Shown here in pieces: positions 10,060-20,297 of a stretch of DNA of 64,000 nt. A program made the position numbers and the translations under genes. The notes under the pieces are model-generated. The model was not told where the DNA came from, did not search any database, and was given only the letters and a program-made list of their open reading frames with translations. The stretch lies in assembly GCA_946894095.1 (NCBI GenBank), contig OX335653.1:1555001-1619000 (forward strand), in the 5' to 3' direction. The first letter of the stretch is position 1. Each line of letters opens with the position of its first letter. This stretch comes from Incurvaria masculella. Taxonomy: Eukaryota > Arthropoda > Insecta > Lepidoptera > Incurvariidae.

Positions 10060-10411
10060 GAGTGGTCAGTCTGAGTTCTCACCTAAATTGGCGTTACGGC
10101 AAACCAATCGACTGGCGTTTTCAAATGTATGGAGAAATTGAAGAGCGCGCGCAGTGGGCGTTAAGCGAACTAACATTTGCGAGTCCGAGCTTGATTTGAC
10201 AGCTTACTCAACGTTGCCGTAAATACGTCGAAGTTGCCGTTTACGTCCACTCCGCGTTTTCATACAAATCGGAAGTCCGCATTCGACTTTGACAGCTTGA
10301 AGAAGTAAAACCACAGAAGATCTAGCAAAAACTTGTACGGAGTTTGACGTTTTTACGGAACTTCGAAGTTACGTAAACGCCAATTCAGGTGAGAACTGAG
10401 ACTACCGGCTC
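10060..10411. mobile_element. Family H MITE, complete copy
   Basis: About 350 bp. The left terminus GAGTGGTCAGTCTGAGTTCT with CACCTAAATTGGCGTTTACG is inverted at the right terminus (CGTAAACGCCAATTCAGGTG, then GAGAACTGAGACTACCGGCTC). The arms are about 40 bp. Further copies lie in introns of the CD36-family gene at 44759, 44957, 51513 and 54318. Confidence 0.8.
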
Positions 10412-11034
10412 AGACAATCACTATATTCATCAGCAGGTACATGCCAGCATCTATTTTGTGTAGCCAATCTAGCTAACGCGACCACTTCGCGCAGGCAGAC
10501 CGACATATTTAACATCAGAGGGTTCCTCACTATCCTGTGAACCCAGGATCAGCCATTTACCTTATCGTGACCAAAAATGTCGTGACCTCCCGGAATAATT
10601 AGGCTGCCGAGGCATCATCAGGAATAAAAACGTGACGTTGCTGCGAATTTGTGAAATCATTTAGATACGGTTTATTCCACTGATCAACAATCGCCGACAT
10701 GACAAGTTTTTAAGTCATGAATATCCTGATAGCCGGGCTAACATTGCGGTTTCTAAGGTGGGTATTCCCCGCTGACCAGATTGGGAACGAAGAAACGAAG
10801 CTGCGCCTCTGGTGCGTCAGACCACTGTTGATTACATTTATTTAGGGTTGCAATCCTCAAAAATAAAATAGGAACCATAATAATTAGTTCACTTCGCTGT
10901 CCGTCTGTTTGTCCACCAACCCTCTTTTATAGAATACGCGTTGAAATGTTGACTTGAAATTATGAATGTCAACTTAGGTGCCTTGGAGCTGTAAAAAAAT
11001 CAAGCTCCTAAGGGTGGAGTGCATAATCTTTGGT

Positions 11035-11603
11035 GATAATTTTAAAAGAAAAAGCCCTCAAAAGTAAAAAAATAAATGCCATTTTTGTAATTACGATTAT
11101 TGTTATTGTTTTAGTCGGCGTCAGCCGGGCACGCGCTGCGCCAGTCAAGAGATCCTTGGCTACCTTGGCTGACACCGACTCAAAAAATAACAATAATCGT
11201 TACTACAAAAATGGCAATTATTGTTTAACTTTTTAGTGCTTTTTCTTTGAATTCGGTTATTTGATTCGTTAATTTTTTTTTATTTGTTTATATTGAGTGA
11301 GTCTGAAGTACACTTACTAATTTGTACACGTCATTTCTAATAAAAAAAAAAAGAATCATCGAAATCGGTGTGGTTGGTCGTTATTCGTCCGTTTGTCGCA
11401 TTTGAGACTTATTTGATTTTCTCATGGATATCATTGTCAGAACGAAACCAAATTGAAATGGGACCACACGGAAAGCACAAACATAACAACAAATAAAAAA
11501 TAATCATCAAAATCGATTCACCCAAGCAAAAGTTCTGAGGTAACAAACATTTTAAAAAAACAAACAGACGAACGAACCTCCTCTTTTTTGAAGTCGGTTA
11601 AAA
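11035..11603. mobile_element. Family C element with internal foldback
   Basis: The arm at 11047-11126 is mirrored at 11167-11246 around a GC-rich loop (GGGCACGCGCTGCGCCAG). The element continues to the terminus TTTTTTGAAGTCGGTTAAAA near 11603. A second copy at 34438-36108 has telomere-type repeats in the loop. Confidence 0.7.
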
Positions 11604-11852
11604 ATAAAAATACAAATCCGTCCTTATTTTTCGCCTGAAGAATAAAGAAGCTACATCTATAAAATCCATAACTATCGTACTAACTAGAGATGGTGGACTC
11701 TAACCTTTAAAAAAATCCGGATATTTTAACACTAGTAACTAAATCACAACCTACAGGAGACGTCTCGTGGATCTAAAACCGAGAAATTTCGAGAACGCGA
11801 AAAATTCGAAAATCGTTAATTTGTAACTAAATAACATCAAAAATAAAAATGT

Positions 11853-11904
11853 GTACGGAACCCTAACTGCGCGAATCAGACTCGCACTTGAACGGTCTTT
11901 TTTA
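11853..11904 (-). repeat. Family B fragment
   Basis: TACGGAACCCTAACTGCGCG followed by AGACTCGCACTTGAACGG is the 5' end of family B on the minus strand. Confidence 0.5.
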
Positions 11905-11993
11905 ATACCCTATAATTTCGCATGAACGTGTTAAGTCCGTGCTCTAACAATTATCCTAGGAAACTTACAAAGATATGAAATTAAGGACTGTGA

Positions 11994-12480
11994 TATGTAT
12001 GTATAATCGACTGTGAAGCAAGGCCACATTAATTAAAGAAAGAGCCCAGTAAAAAGAACTACTTTACGAATATACTGCAAGGCTGGGCCCGAACCAGCAA
12101 AACATACCATTCGCGGGTATTTCCCAATTTCGCCACCTGCTGTATCCCCATAATTTGGAATTCTCCTACAGTCTCTCCTCCCGTAATGAATGCCTCCTAC
12201 TAACACACAGTCGTATTCAAAGAGCACCTGTAAAAACTTAGTACGAGATTAGCACCGGACTAACCATACAAAAACCGGTTTAGTCCGGCGGACTAAAGTT
12301 AGTCCCACCAATCTGAATAGGGCTGACAGTGTTTCAGAGATTATGCCTACATACATTTATTTAATGCTTTATCTGCGTTGCGGACATTGACTGCAAAGAT
12401 TGTCAAACATATACATACATACCTACATATCACATTCCTTGGAATAAGCGACCTGCTTAGTACGAAAATTATATTTACTT
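11994..12480 (-). mobile_element. Family D repeat interrupted by a small MITE
   Basis: Carries the CGACTGTGAAGCAAGGCC block, the tRNA-like core in reverse (GGCTGGGCCCGAACCAGC, ACCATTCGCGGGTAT, CAATTTCGCCACC) and CTCCTCCCGTAATGAATGCC. After 12330 the family D sequence resumes with GTGTTTCAGAGATTATGCC. The core has lost part of the D arm. Confidence 0.6.
12211..12330. mobile_element. Small MITE inside family D
   Basis: Contains TTAGTACGAGATTAGCACCGG, ACCATACAAAAACCGGTTT and GGCGGACTAAAGTTAGTCC. The same sequence lies in inverse orientation at 48836-48940, where it is not within family D. That shows it is a separate mobile unit. Confidence 0.55.
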
Positions 12481-12572
12481 GATATGAAATTAGAGTAACC
12501 AAGCGCTTAAAATTTGCCCGACTTGTGATTTTATTTACATGTTTAGGTGAGCGAAATAAACCTAAGTTGGTT

Positions 12573-12767
12573 TTTTTTCGAGTTCAATAAGTGCACTTCG
12601 TCACGAATGCGAGCTGCTCCATGGTTCGGAATCCATGTAAAACTGTAGGTCCCCTTCCCCTACTAGGTGGTAAGGTTAAGCCCGCCTGGGTTGGTACCAC
12701 CACCATTTGATGAAACTATGGTTGAAGCGCCAATGAAAAATTGTCCATGTTTTCCATCCAGTTGAAA
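12573..12767 (+). repeat. SINE body fragment (tRNA-linker type)
   Basis: Starts in the linker (AAGTGCACTTCGTCACGAATG) and runs through TGGTTCGGAATCCATGTAAA, CTACTAGGTGGTAAGG and TTGTCCATGTTTTCCATCCAG, then stops where a LINE fragment begins. Confidence 0.65.
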
Positions 12768-12770
12768 CAC

Positions 12771-13560
12771 CGGTATGGGTGGCTGTGCTGGGGACCAAAG
12801 GTGCTCAGAAAAGCCAAATACACCTCGCCTTACGAAATCATGCTGAACGAGGCACCATACCAGCGGATATGCAGACTATCGCTGAGGTATCGAGTCTGTA
12901 CGCTTGAAGACTCCTAGATTATTGGTAAGAGGAAAGGCACCCGCCGGCAGACAGTTCCCTATTCTGGCGATGCGGCTGAGGAATGAATTTGAGAAACGGT
13001 TCCTTCTCAAACGTCTAATGTCAACCACAAGGGGGTGCTCTGATTCTATCGATAGGATGGGGAGGAATAAGGAATGCAAGTTTCACAGAGCAACGTTCAT
13101 GGTAGTACCTGTAAACAAACTGAGCGTCCCCACAAACCGTCTGTGGCTCGGAGACTCCAAGCCAGCCGTGAGTTGTGAAAATTAGAAATACCATTGGTGA
13201 CAGCACGGAGCAATGCGGGACACCAGCCCTAATCGGGAATTCGTCCGAATTCGCACCATCAACGGCAACGTATAAGGAGCGGCCCGACATAAAGCTGGCG
13301 ACACAAGAGCAAAGCTTGGATGGAATGCTAATAGCTTATTAGGCCCCGATGCCAAACACGGTCAAAGACTTTGGAGATGTCTGATGCCACTGCAAGCGAC
13401 TCCCTAAAATTGTCCAGTACATCGGCCCATGTGCGCTTAATGTACGTTAGAAGATCTCCTGTTGACCGCGCTTTTCGGAAACCTTGCTGCTTGTCATCCA
13501 GGAGTTGATTCGTTTCTAAGTACGCTAGGATCTGAGAGTTGATGAGGCGCTATAACCTGT
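12771..13560 (-). pseudogene. Non-LTR retrotransposon (LINE) RT and C-terminal remnant
   Basis: On the minus strand the translation includes DDKQQGFRKARSTGDLLTYI and RTWADVLDNFRESLAVASD. This matches the finger/palm region of LINE reverse transcriptases. The frame then reads AGVPHCSVLSPMVF, the position of the usual 'GVPQGSVLSP' motif 4. An internal deletion then joins to the conserved C-terminal block NRFSNSFLSRIARIGNCLPA. Frameshifts and stops break the frame, and the catalytic YADD segment is missing. Related C-terminal fragments lie at 16852-17100 and 23113-23645. Jockey/CR1-like by motif; the clade is not determined. Confidence 0.75.
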
Positions 13561-13605
13561 ATCGTAGATGCACTGTGTGCAGTTGGCATATGGGTCTAAA
13601 TGTTG

Positions 13606-13840
13606 GTTGCAAATACATATGAAGAGTTCGGTCACTGTTCGGGAACATTAGCGACCGAAAATTAGGTCGTAAATGCGTATGCACTGTTCGAATGAAGTTT
13701 GGGAGCATTTGTGTCCAAATGTAGGTTGCAAATACATATGAAGAGTTCTGTCGCCGTTCGGAAACATTTACGACCAGCATTTTCGTCACAGATGCATATG
13801 AACGGTTCGATCGTGTTCGGAATATTTGATACCGGTACTA
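13606..13840. repeat. ~60-bp minisatellite, about four units
   Basis: The words GTTGCAAATACATATGAAGAG (13606 and 13725) and the related GTCGTAAATGCGTATG (13666) and GTCACAGATGCATATGAAC (13785) recur every 59-60 bases. Units 1 and 3 are closest, which gives a 120-bp higher-order pattern. Confidence 0.75.
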
Positions 13841-14259
13841 TCGTCGCATTTAAAATATTTATTTTGTTGAGCTTGGAAACACATTTTTCTAGACAAGCCG
13901 CTCTTAATTGATTACTTAATCCCTATAGAGGGTTTTATGCTCGCCACGTTCTTATGTTGGTCTGTCCCAATTTATTACGTATTCCGCTGACGCTGCGAAA
14001 CAAAGTATTCCTTGGTATCCGACATCAGGAGAAAACACTGATAGTATTGCAAGCTTGCTTACCTAAAATCTGCCGTGCTAATAATTATTTTGTGTCTGGT
14101 ACAGCTGATGATTTTTAAATAAAACCGTTTAACTTGAAAGTTTATACCTTTTTTTATTTTCTGGTTTTTAGTTTGATTTGTAACTTGTAAGATTACGTAC
14201 ATTCTTTTTAACTATCTCGTTGCATTTTTGTTACATGGTTTCAACCTGTAAGTTCCTCA

Positions 14260-14590
14260 ATACTTTTTCGTACTAAGCAGGTACGTCGCTTATTCCAAGG
14301 AATGTGACATGTATGTATGTATAATCGACCGTGAAGCAAGGACACATTAATTAAAGAAACAGCCCAGTAAAAAGAACTACTTTACGAATATACTGCAAGG
14401 CTGGACCCGAACCAGCAAAACATACCATTCGCGGGTATTGCGTCTACCAATTTCGCCACCGGCTGTATATCCATAATTTGGAATTCTCCTACTGTCCCTC
14501 CTCCCGTAATGAATGCCTCCTACTAACACAGTGTTTAAGATTATACCTACATACATTTATTTAACGCTTCATCTGCGTTGCGGACATTTT
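14260..14590 (-). mobile_element. Family D repeat, best-preserved copy
   Basis: Starts at CTTTTTCGTACTAAGCAGGT and runs through the CGACCGTGAAGCAAGGAC block and CCTCCTCCCGTAATGAATGCC to TTCATCTGCGTTGCGGAC. It contains an intact 73-nt tRNA-like core (14393-14465) near its centre, not at an end. Other copies lie at 7711, 11994, 22805, 32165, 38402 and 38715. Confidence 0.75.
14393..14465 (-). other. 73-nt tRNA-like core of family D
   Basis: Read on the minus strand, the segment folds as a tRNA. The D arm is GCG-AAATTGGTAGA-CGC. The anticodon arm is ATACC-CGCGAAT-GGTAT, with 5 paired bases. The T arm is GCTGG-TTCGGGT-CCAGC, also 5 paired bases. The variable loop is GTTTT. The acceptor arms CAGCCGG/CTTGCAG pair at five of seven positions, counting one G-T. 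Position 33 is G instead of U, so translation activity is unlikely. GTGGCGAAATTGGTAGACGC matches, from memory, the start of bacterial tRNA-Leu more closely than eukaryotic cytosolic tRNA-Leu. Confidence 0.6.
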
Positions 14591-14627
14591 GTTTGGACTG
14601 TTTGATTGTTCAATCTTTGCAGTCAAT

Positions 14628-15160
14628 GTCCTCAGACACTCGTCACGTGTATTGGTGAATATAGAGCATCCGCCCGACCCAACCAAATTAACTAAAATGT
14701 GAGAGGGTTACTAGTAACTGTTGAAGAGTTCCACTGCCCACTTTCTGACTGAATCATTAGACTCTCATCCCCAAGTGTATCGGTGGATGTATAGGACATC
14801 CGCTCAACCCAACCAATTTAACTTAAACGTGAGAAGCTTACTAGTAACTGTTGAAGAGTTCCACTGTCCACCTCCTGACTGCATCCTCAGACAGTCGTCA
14901 TCAAGTGTATTGGTGGATGTATAGGACATCCGCTGAACCCAACCAATATAACTTAAACGTGAGAGAGTTACTAGTAATATTTGAAGAGTTCCACTGTCCA
15001 CCTCCTGACTGCATCATCAGACACTCGTCACCAAGTGCATTGGTGGAGGTATACGGCATTCGACCCATCCAACCAAATTAACTTAAACGTGAGAGGGTTA
15101 CTAGTAATTGTTGAAGAGTTCCACTGTCCACCTCCTGACTGCATCATCATACACTCGTCA
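14628..15160. repeat. 130-bp tandem repeat, about four units
   Basis: The word TTACTAGTAACTGTTGAAGA (with variants) recurs at about 14708, 14838, 14968 and 15098, an exact 130-bp period. Each unit includes CACCTCCTGACTGCATCATC and CCGCTCAACCCAACCAA. Open frames in these units are by-products of the period, not genes. Confidence 0.9.
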
Positions 15161-16123
15161 ACAACGAAAATATCAATTATAAAGAAAGGATGCAAAAGTC
15201 TTCAATTAATAGACGCAAGGAATCAAAATGTTTTTCGAAAATTAATCAAGTTAACTTACTCGTATACGTATCTGATCACCAAAACCGACATATTTTTTCT
15301 GAAATCTGTCATGTTCAGCCGCACAGCTAATTACGTAGGTTATTTAGCGGGTTAATAACCCTAAAATTTTTGGTAAAAAGAGATCCATAAATGCGTAGAA
15401 ATTAACCGCGTCGTAATCGGGTAAGTTGTTGTCGTAAGCGGACAGATTAGACTGACAGAAAGACAGATAGACGCTGGTGGTTAAGTTTTATACGAGTGAT
15501 TTTTTATTTGAGATTATTTATAGTTATATACCATACAGAACTTCTGATAATAGAAGTTGTTATAGTAAGAGATAATATGCTCAATCACAGGATACAATTT
15601 AGATGTTTGCATTACGTTTTATTACACATGCACGTATGCAAAATTTATCATAGCAAAAAAGCTTAAAATGCTTAGAATAACAAGGCTGTGAAACGCACCC
15701 ACACATGTCGATGGAGAACATGACATGATGACAGGACAACATTTATTATTTAACGTTGAAGTGTCACTTGAATACAATTGGGTGCCACTGTTTTTATCCG
15801 AATGATTAAAACCCATTTGTCATTACACGGCACCATGCCAAGATCACTGATTACAAAAATGCTTACATTTTAAAACATCTTCTAAGTTGTGACGCAAATA
15901 AATTAAAAAAATTAAAATGCAATGGGCGAAACAGGCGCACGCACAGAGACGTATTGATCGTTATTTCTAATCGCTAATCGTATTCATTCACGACCCATCG
16001 ATTATAACGTCGACGTATAAATATATAAATGTATAAATAAATGGTTTGTTCTGCTTTAACTCTCAAAAAAAAGGAAGTTGCAAAGTATAATCATATAGGC
16101 GACCGCACTAGGCATTTATGTAT
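15161..16123. other. AT-rich intergenic stretch, nothing recognised
   Basis: No coding frame, SINE head or inverted terminus was seen. The short frame at 15622-15816 on the minus strand has no recognisable motif. Confidence 0.45.
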
Positions 16124-16678
16124 TTAAGGTGGGCCTTCTCGCTCGACTCCCCATGCAAACGTGGAAAGAAGATCATGCCCATATTTCTAGTCAAAGATCC
16201 AAAATTGTACTTAAATTAGCTTTATTTGATCGAACTAGATATCTGATGATCGATGGCATTGTAAATATGTGTTTGGTTTCTAAGTTATAAGGTCCTAAAG
16301 CTCGATTTTTCCGCGTGTTTTATACAATTACTTTGGAGGTGGATTACACAATGATAAAATAAAAAAAATCTTAAAAAGATTAGTCATCAGACATGGCTTG
16401 TTTCATGAAGATATATTATATTTAACTTGGTTTTTGTCAGATTTTTTACTACAGCGGTCGTGGTTTACTTTTAGCTATAAGTCGTTTTGTAATTAAAATG
16501 TTCCTAAATCTTTCCAAATCAAATACTACATATGAGCATTGTCTGCTTGTGGACGTTGCACCCTCCTCATCACGGAGCCTGTATTTTTCTTTGAAACAGA
16601 GACGGTCCCAGAGCGCAATAACACGGTTTTGTCCCGTGCCTCCGAATGAGTTAGTCCCGCCGGGAAGGGCCACCTTAA
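16124..16678. mobile_element. TTAA MITE, family L, complete copy
   Basis: Bounded by TTAAGGTGGGCC and GGGCCACCTTAA, so the TTAA target and a short inverted terminus are visible at both ends. The interior has CAAACGTGGAAAGAAGATCA, ATCGAACTAGATATCTGATG, CAGCGGTCGTGGTTTAC and GAGTTAGTCCCGCCGGG. TTAA targets suggest a piggyBac-type origin, but no transposase is present. Confidence 0.75.
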
Positions 16679-16851
16679 TGACATAAATATTTTTTTTAAC
16701 ATAATTAAAATGCTCTTGTCACACAGATCGGTGCGATACGTCTATTAAATCATCTTGGTAGTCACCTAGCTCAAGTTAGCCTTCTGTGCGATCGCTTTCG
16801 CCTCCAGTAACCTGGCGGACTTTTACTGTAACAGACCAAAGATTTCAATCT

Positions 16852-17103
16852 CTACCGACGACTGCAACATAATGCCTCGATGTAATGTTTCGATGGCGTA
16901 TCTCCTCTTTTTCCGTCCGTGCTAGGATGGGAGTACCTGTAGAACAGACTGAGCGACCCTATAAAATGTCTGTGGCTGGGGAACTTCAGGCCAATGGTTA
17001 GTTGTGGGTCAACAACAAGACGGACCGCGCTCGGCGCTGTATCGAGTCCAAGGCAATAAGTTTCTCCTGGCCCCAGTTGGCCACTGTTTCGATGTATAAC
17101 CAA
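16852..17103 (-). pseudogene. LINE C-terminal fragment
   Basis: The minus strand reads APSAVRLVVDPQLTIGLKF and HFIGSLSLFYRYSHPSTDG. This matches the LINE block 'RAVRLVGDPQLT..HRR..GSLSLVYR' also seen at 23399-23635. Only ~80 codons survive. Confidence 0.65.
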
Positions 17104-17575
17104 AATAGCGCCTTGCTGAGCTGTACACCTCTGCTCTTCCGATACCTGACATACCTCTCATGCTCCGTACTATCATCAGCGTATCTTAAATATGGTTAAA
17201 AGATGAAATATTTTATTTTCGAGTAATTACGTTCAAGCTGGCTAGCCTAAATATAATAGTACCATTAGGGTATTCAACCTCCAGACTAGACACGCCTAAA
17301 TAATTCGTCATAAACAACGTTTCCGTCTCCATTTGATTGTTGCATTTCGTAGAATAAAAGGCGTTAGGTCTTCTCAGCCAACGAGCACGGAAAGGCGGGA
17401 ATAGAAACCGGAACTCGCTGGTATGGCCACTTTTACATACAACAACCGTAGCGCCGGCGAATGAGTTCTATTACGATTCGCTTACTACTACGCTTGTTCC
17501 AACGACACCTCAGAACTAAACAGGATGATATTAGTGCAGTTCGCAATTCGCAAAGGAATTTGATTAACTGCAGTT

Positions 17576-17795
17576 ATTAGGGTTCCGTACCAAAGGTACC
17601 CTATTACTAAGCCTCCGCCCGTCCGTCCGTCCGTCTGTCACAGGGCTGTATCTCATGAACCGTAATAGGTAGGCAGCTGAAATTTTCACAGAGTGTGTTT
17701 TTATGTTGCCGCTATAACAACAAATAGGTAAAATAAATAAATCATAACCATTAAATTCATAAGGGCCACCATATAATAAACGTGATTTGTTTGGT
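17576..17795 (-). mobile_element. Family B element, partial
   Basis: Left end AGGGTTCCGTACCAAAGG, interior GTCCGTCCGTCCGTCTGTC, TATCTCATGAACCGTAATAGG and GCCGCTATAACAACAAATAGG. The head end is missing. Confidence 0.65.
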
Positions 17796-18044
17796 TCCAA
17801 TCTTGTGAGTACAAAACATACAAAATGATACATCGTTGACAGGTTAGTTTCAAAGTTATAGCGATAGTGTCCTCTATTTAGCATGGGTCGTTGACGTGCC
17901 CTGGCTAGTTCGCGGTCATAAACTTGTTTTTTTTGTCATTATTTTGAAAACAATAGTCGTACGAAAAATTACAATTATGAATAAGTATATCACCTAAAGT
18001 TCCCAATTTTTACAAGCATAATTACTTATTGAGAGCATGTTTTT

Positions 18045-18292
18045 TTATGTAACTGGACATGGATGGCTAATATGGATGGATGGTCAATCCCGCCCGGGTT
18101 GGTACCATCGCATTGGATGAACGATGGTCGAAGCGGCAATGAAAATTGTCCGTGTTTTCCATCCAGTTCAATGTAGCCGTGCGATATAAGGAAGGTCCTG
18201 GCATGGCACCTAGTATCCCATGTGGTGTGTTGGGCTAATACCATGACAGAAGGTGTGGTATTAGCCATCCATGTCCAGTCACATAAAAAAAA
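18045..18292 (+). mobile_element. Rearranged SINE copy with inverted tail at its start
   Basis: Begins with an inverted tail (TTATGTAACTGGACATGGATGG, minus sense). It then switches to plus-sense body from GTCAATCCCGCCCGGGTTGG through CCTGGCATGGCACCTAG and ends with the plus-sense tail and poly-A. The two tail segments can form a stem around the body. Confidence 0.65.
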
Positions 18293-18300
18293 GATCACCA

Positions 18301-18890
18301 TATATTTATTAAGTTTTTTGTCCTCCTAATACACAGAAATCGACAACCTCCTGGCCTTCACATTCGTCTTATTTTAAGTCTTTCAAGTAAATACATTTGA
18401 ACTTTTAGGGACATGGGACGTTTTAATTTATAAGTTAGGATTACTCAAATCCCCACCTAAGCCCATTTCAGAAACTAGCGTCTCACTCAAAAACGTACAA
18501 GCAAGCGAGTGGTCGGTTTTGGCGCAATGCCAAAGAAATATAAGAAATAAGAAACGCTTATTGTTGCGTGTAAAAAATAATATGATACAAATTTTATACG
18601 CTACGCACAAATAAGCTGATTATACTATTTAATTTATGCAATAAATAAAAAATGCTTTAATTTATATAAATAGAATAACACGTTAAATATACGTAGCCCA
18701 AATAAAATTAACAAGTTGCAACAAAAGGTCTAGACACAGCAAGTGACTAACATATGTATGTTAGTCGTTGATATTAAGCCTAGCCTCTATATAAAAGTAA
18801 TGCTTGTCGGTATCCAACCTTACAGTATATTAATAAAGTAGTTATTTTGACAGCTTTATTTCTTTACTTAATGTGATTCTTTGATTATCA
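18301..18890. other. Intergenic stretch, nothing recognised
   Basis: AT-rich. The minus-strand frame at 18428-18610 shows no family motif. A fragment resembling the end of family D (CTGCTTAGTACGAAA..) lies near 18890-18965. Confidence 0.4.
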
Positions 18891-19027
18891 CGGTCGGTTC
18901 TACATACATTTCATATTGACTGAAATAAGCTACGTACTTGCTTAGTACGAAATAGTAAATCTTACGTACGTAGATGAAAACGTAGGCCTTAATAAATGAT
19001 TACGTAAGATATTTTAGTTTGTTTTAA

Positions 19028-19315
19028 AAAACCGACTAAGTGCGATTAGAACTCGCACACGAAGGGTTCCGTACCTTCGTACACAATTTTACCCAAAAAA
19101 TCACGTTTGTTGTATGAGTATGAGCGATGTAATACACACTCTGTGAAAATGTCAGCTGCCTACCTATTACAGTTTATGAGATACAGCCCTGTGACAGACG
19201 GACGGACGGACGGAGGGACGGACGGACGGACGGATGGATGTACGGACGGACGGACAGCGGAGGCTTAGTAATAGGGTTCCGTTGGCACCCTTTGGGTAGG
19301 GTACATAACCCCAAA
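19028..19315 (+). mobile_element. Family B element
   Basis: Head AACCGACTAAGTGCGATTAG, ACTCGCACACGAAGGGTTCC, interior CTGCCTACCTATTACAG, an expanded GGAC/GACG tetranucleotide run at about 19198-19255 and the end GGCTTAGTAATAGGGTTCCG. Confidence 0.7.
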
Positions 19316-19451
19316 AACTAGTGCCTGCGTAGCACAATTAAATTAATATAATAATTACGAGCGTCTACGGCGTAGACTCTACATGCTACGTGGTGACGTA
19401 GTGTGACGCGGTAGTACTCATAGTATTCAAGTATTGTGTAATTTATTTACT

Positions 19452-19535
19452 TACTAGCTGAGGTACCGGGCTTCGATCGGATCAATCTCGTTTTGGACAT
19501 TGAGCCGAGCGGAGCCAAAATGTGGAATATTACAA
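19452..19535 (+). repeat. Family E-like head fragment
   Basis: ACTAGCTGAGGTACCGGGCTTCG is a diverged start of the family E head. It is followed by a SINE copy. Confidence 0.4.
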
Positions 19536-19539
19536 ACAT

Positions 19540-19680
19540 CAGCCATCCAGTTCAATGTAGCCGTGCAATATTAGGAAGGTCCTGGCATGGCACCTAGTTC
19601 CCATGTGGTGTGTTGGGCTAATACCATGACAGAATTTCTGGTATTAGCCATCCATGTCCAGTCAAAAAAAAAAACTGTGC
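19540..19680 (+). repeat. SINE body and tail, headless
   Basis: CATCCAGTTCAATGTAGCCG, CCTGGCATGGCACCTAGTTC and GGTATTAGCCATCCATGTCC with a poly-A end. The head and first half of the body are absent, as expected from 5' truncation. Confidence 0.7.
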
Positions 19681-19779
19681 ATTCGCTGATAATTCAGTTT
19701 TGTAATGTATTCAGTACACAAAATTTTTACGTTTTTTTTTACTTTTTAAAATAAATAATTCCACCATATTTGTTGTGTT

Positions 19780-19910
19780 ACTTAATACACTGCACTTGGA
19801 TTTTTTACATATTATCATTAGCTAGTTTAGCAATCCCAGCGAAGAAGAACTGGCAAGAAACTCCGCTGGATTTTTTTTCAACGTCCACTTAGTCTAAGTT
19901 TACAAAAATA
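19780..19910 (-). repeat. LINE 3'-UTR fragment, family O
   Basis: GCGAAGAAGAACTGGCAAG, CTCCGCTGGATTTTTTTTCA and ACGTCCACTTAGTCTAAG match 3415-3575 in reverse. Confidence 0.55.
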
Positions 19911-20149
19911 TTGGCCACTGCTTACAATACATTATATTAATGTTACTCTAATGGTTTATCAAGCGCACGCCGACGTTACTCTCAGATGGAAGGATTTTGA
20001 CGTATTTGAAACCTTATTTATTTCAATCGACACCTTTATCTGCTAAAGGACTGCTAAGAAAGGCCCTTAATATGTGGCGATTAAACTAATCAGCAGTACG
20101 TGAAATAGGCCCTAATAGTCTAATCCATAATCCACACAATATATTACAA

Positions 20150-20297
20150 TTTATAGCCTATTTGTTGTTCAAATTTTTAAGATATACTACTGTTAAGTTT
20201 CATCAAAATCCATTCAGTAGTTTTTCTGTGTAAGAGCAACACACATCCATCCATACATACTCACAAACTTTCAAAAATATAATGTTAGTAGGATTCA
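20150..20297 (+). repeat. RTE-type 3' tail fragment
   Basis: AAGTTTCATCAAAATCCATTC, AGTAGTTTTTCTGTGTAAGAG, CATCCATCCATACATAC and AATATAATGTTAGTAGGAT form the tail seen at the 3' end of the family E elements. Confidence 0.55.

Larger units (their letters stand above)
9802..10592. mobile_element. TIR element, family G, copy 3, with nested insertions
   Basis: The left arm GAGGTCGCGACAAAAATG..AATGGCTGAAACTGGGTTCAC ends near 9927. The right arm resumes near 10420 and ends ..CCAAAAATGTCGTGACCTCC. Between them lie a family B fragment (9929-10056) and a complete family H MITE (10060-10411). Confidence 0.7.

Noticed and set aside
14721..15355. Overlapping frames repeating KSSTVHLLTASSDSRH-like peptides
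   Set aside because: The 130-bp tandem repeat gives the same peptide each unit; there is no independent evidence of coding.
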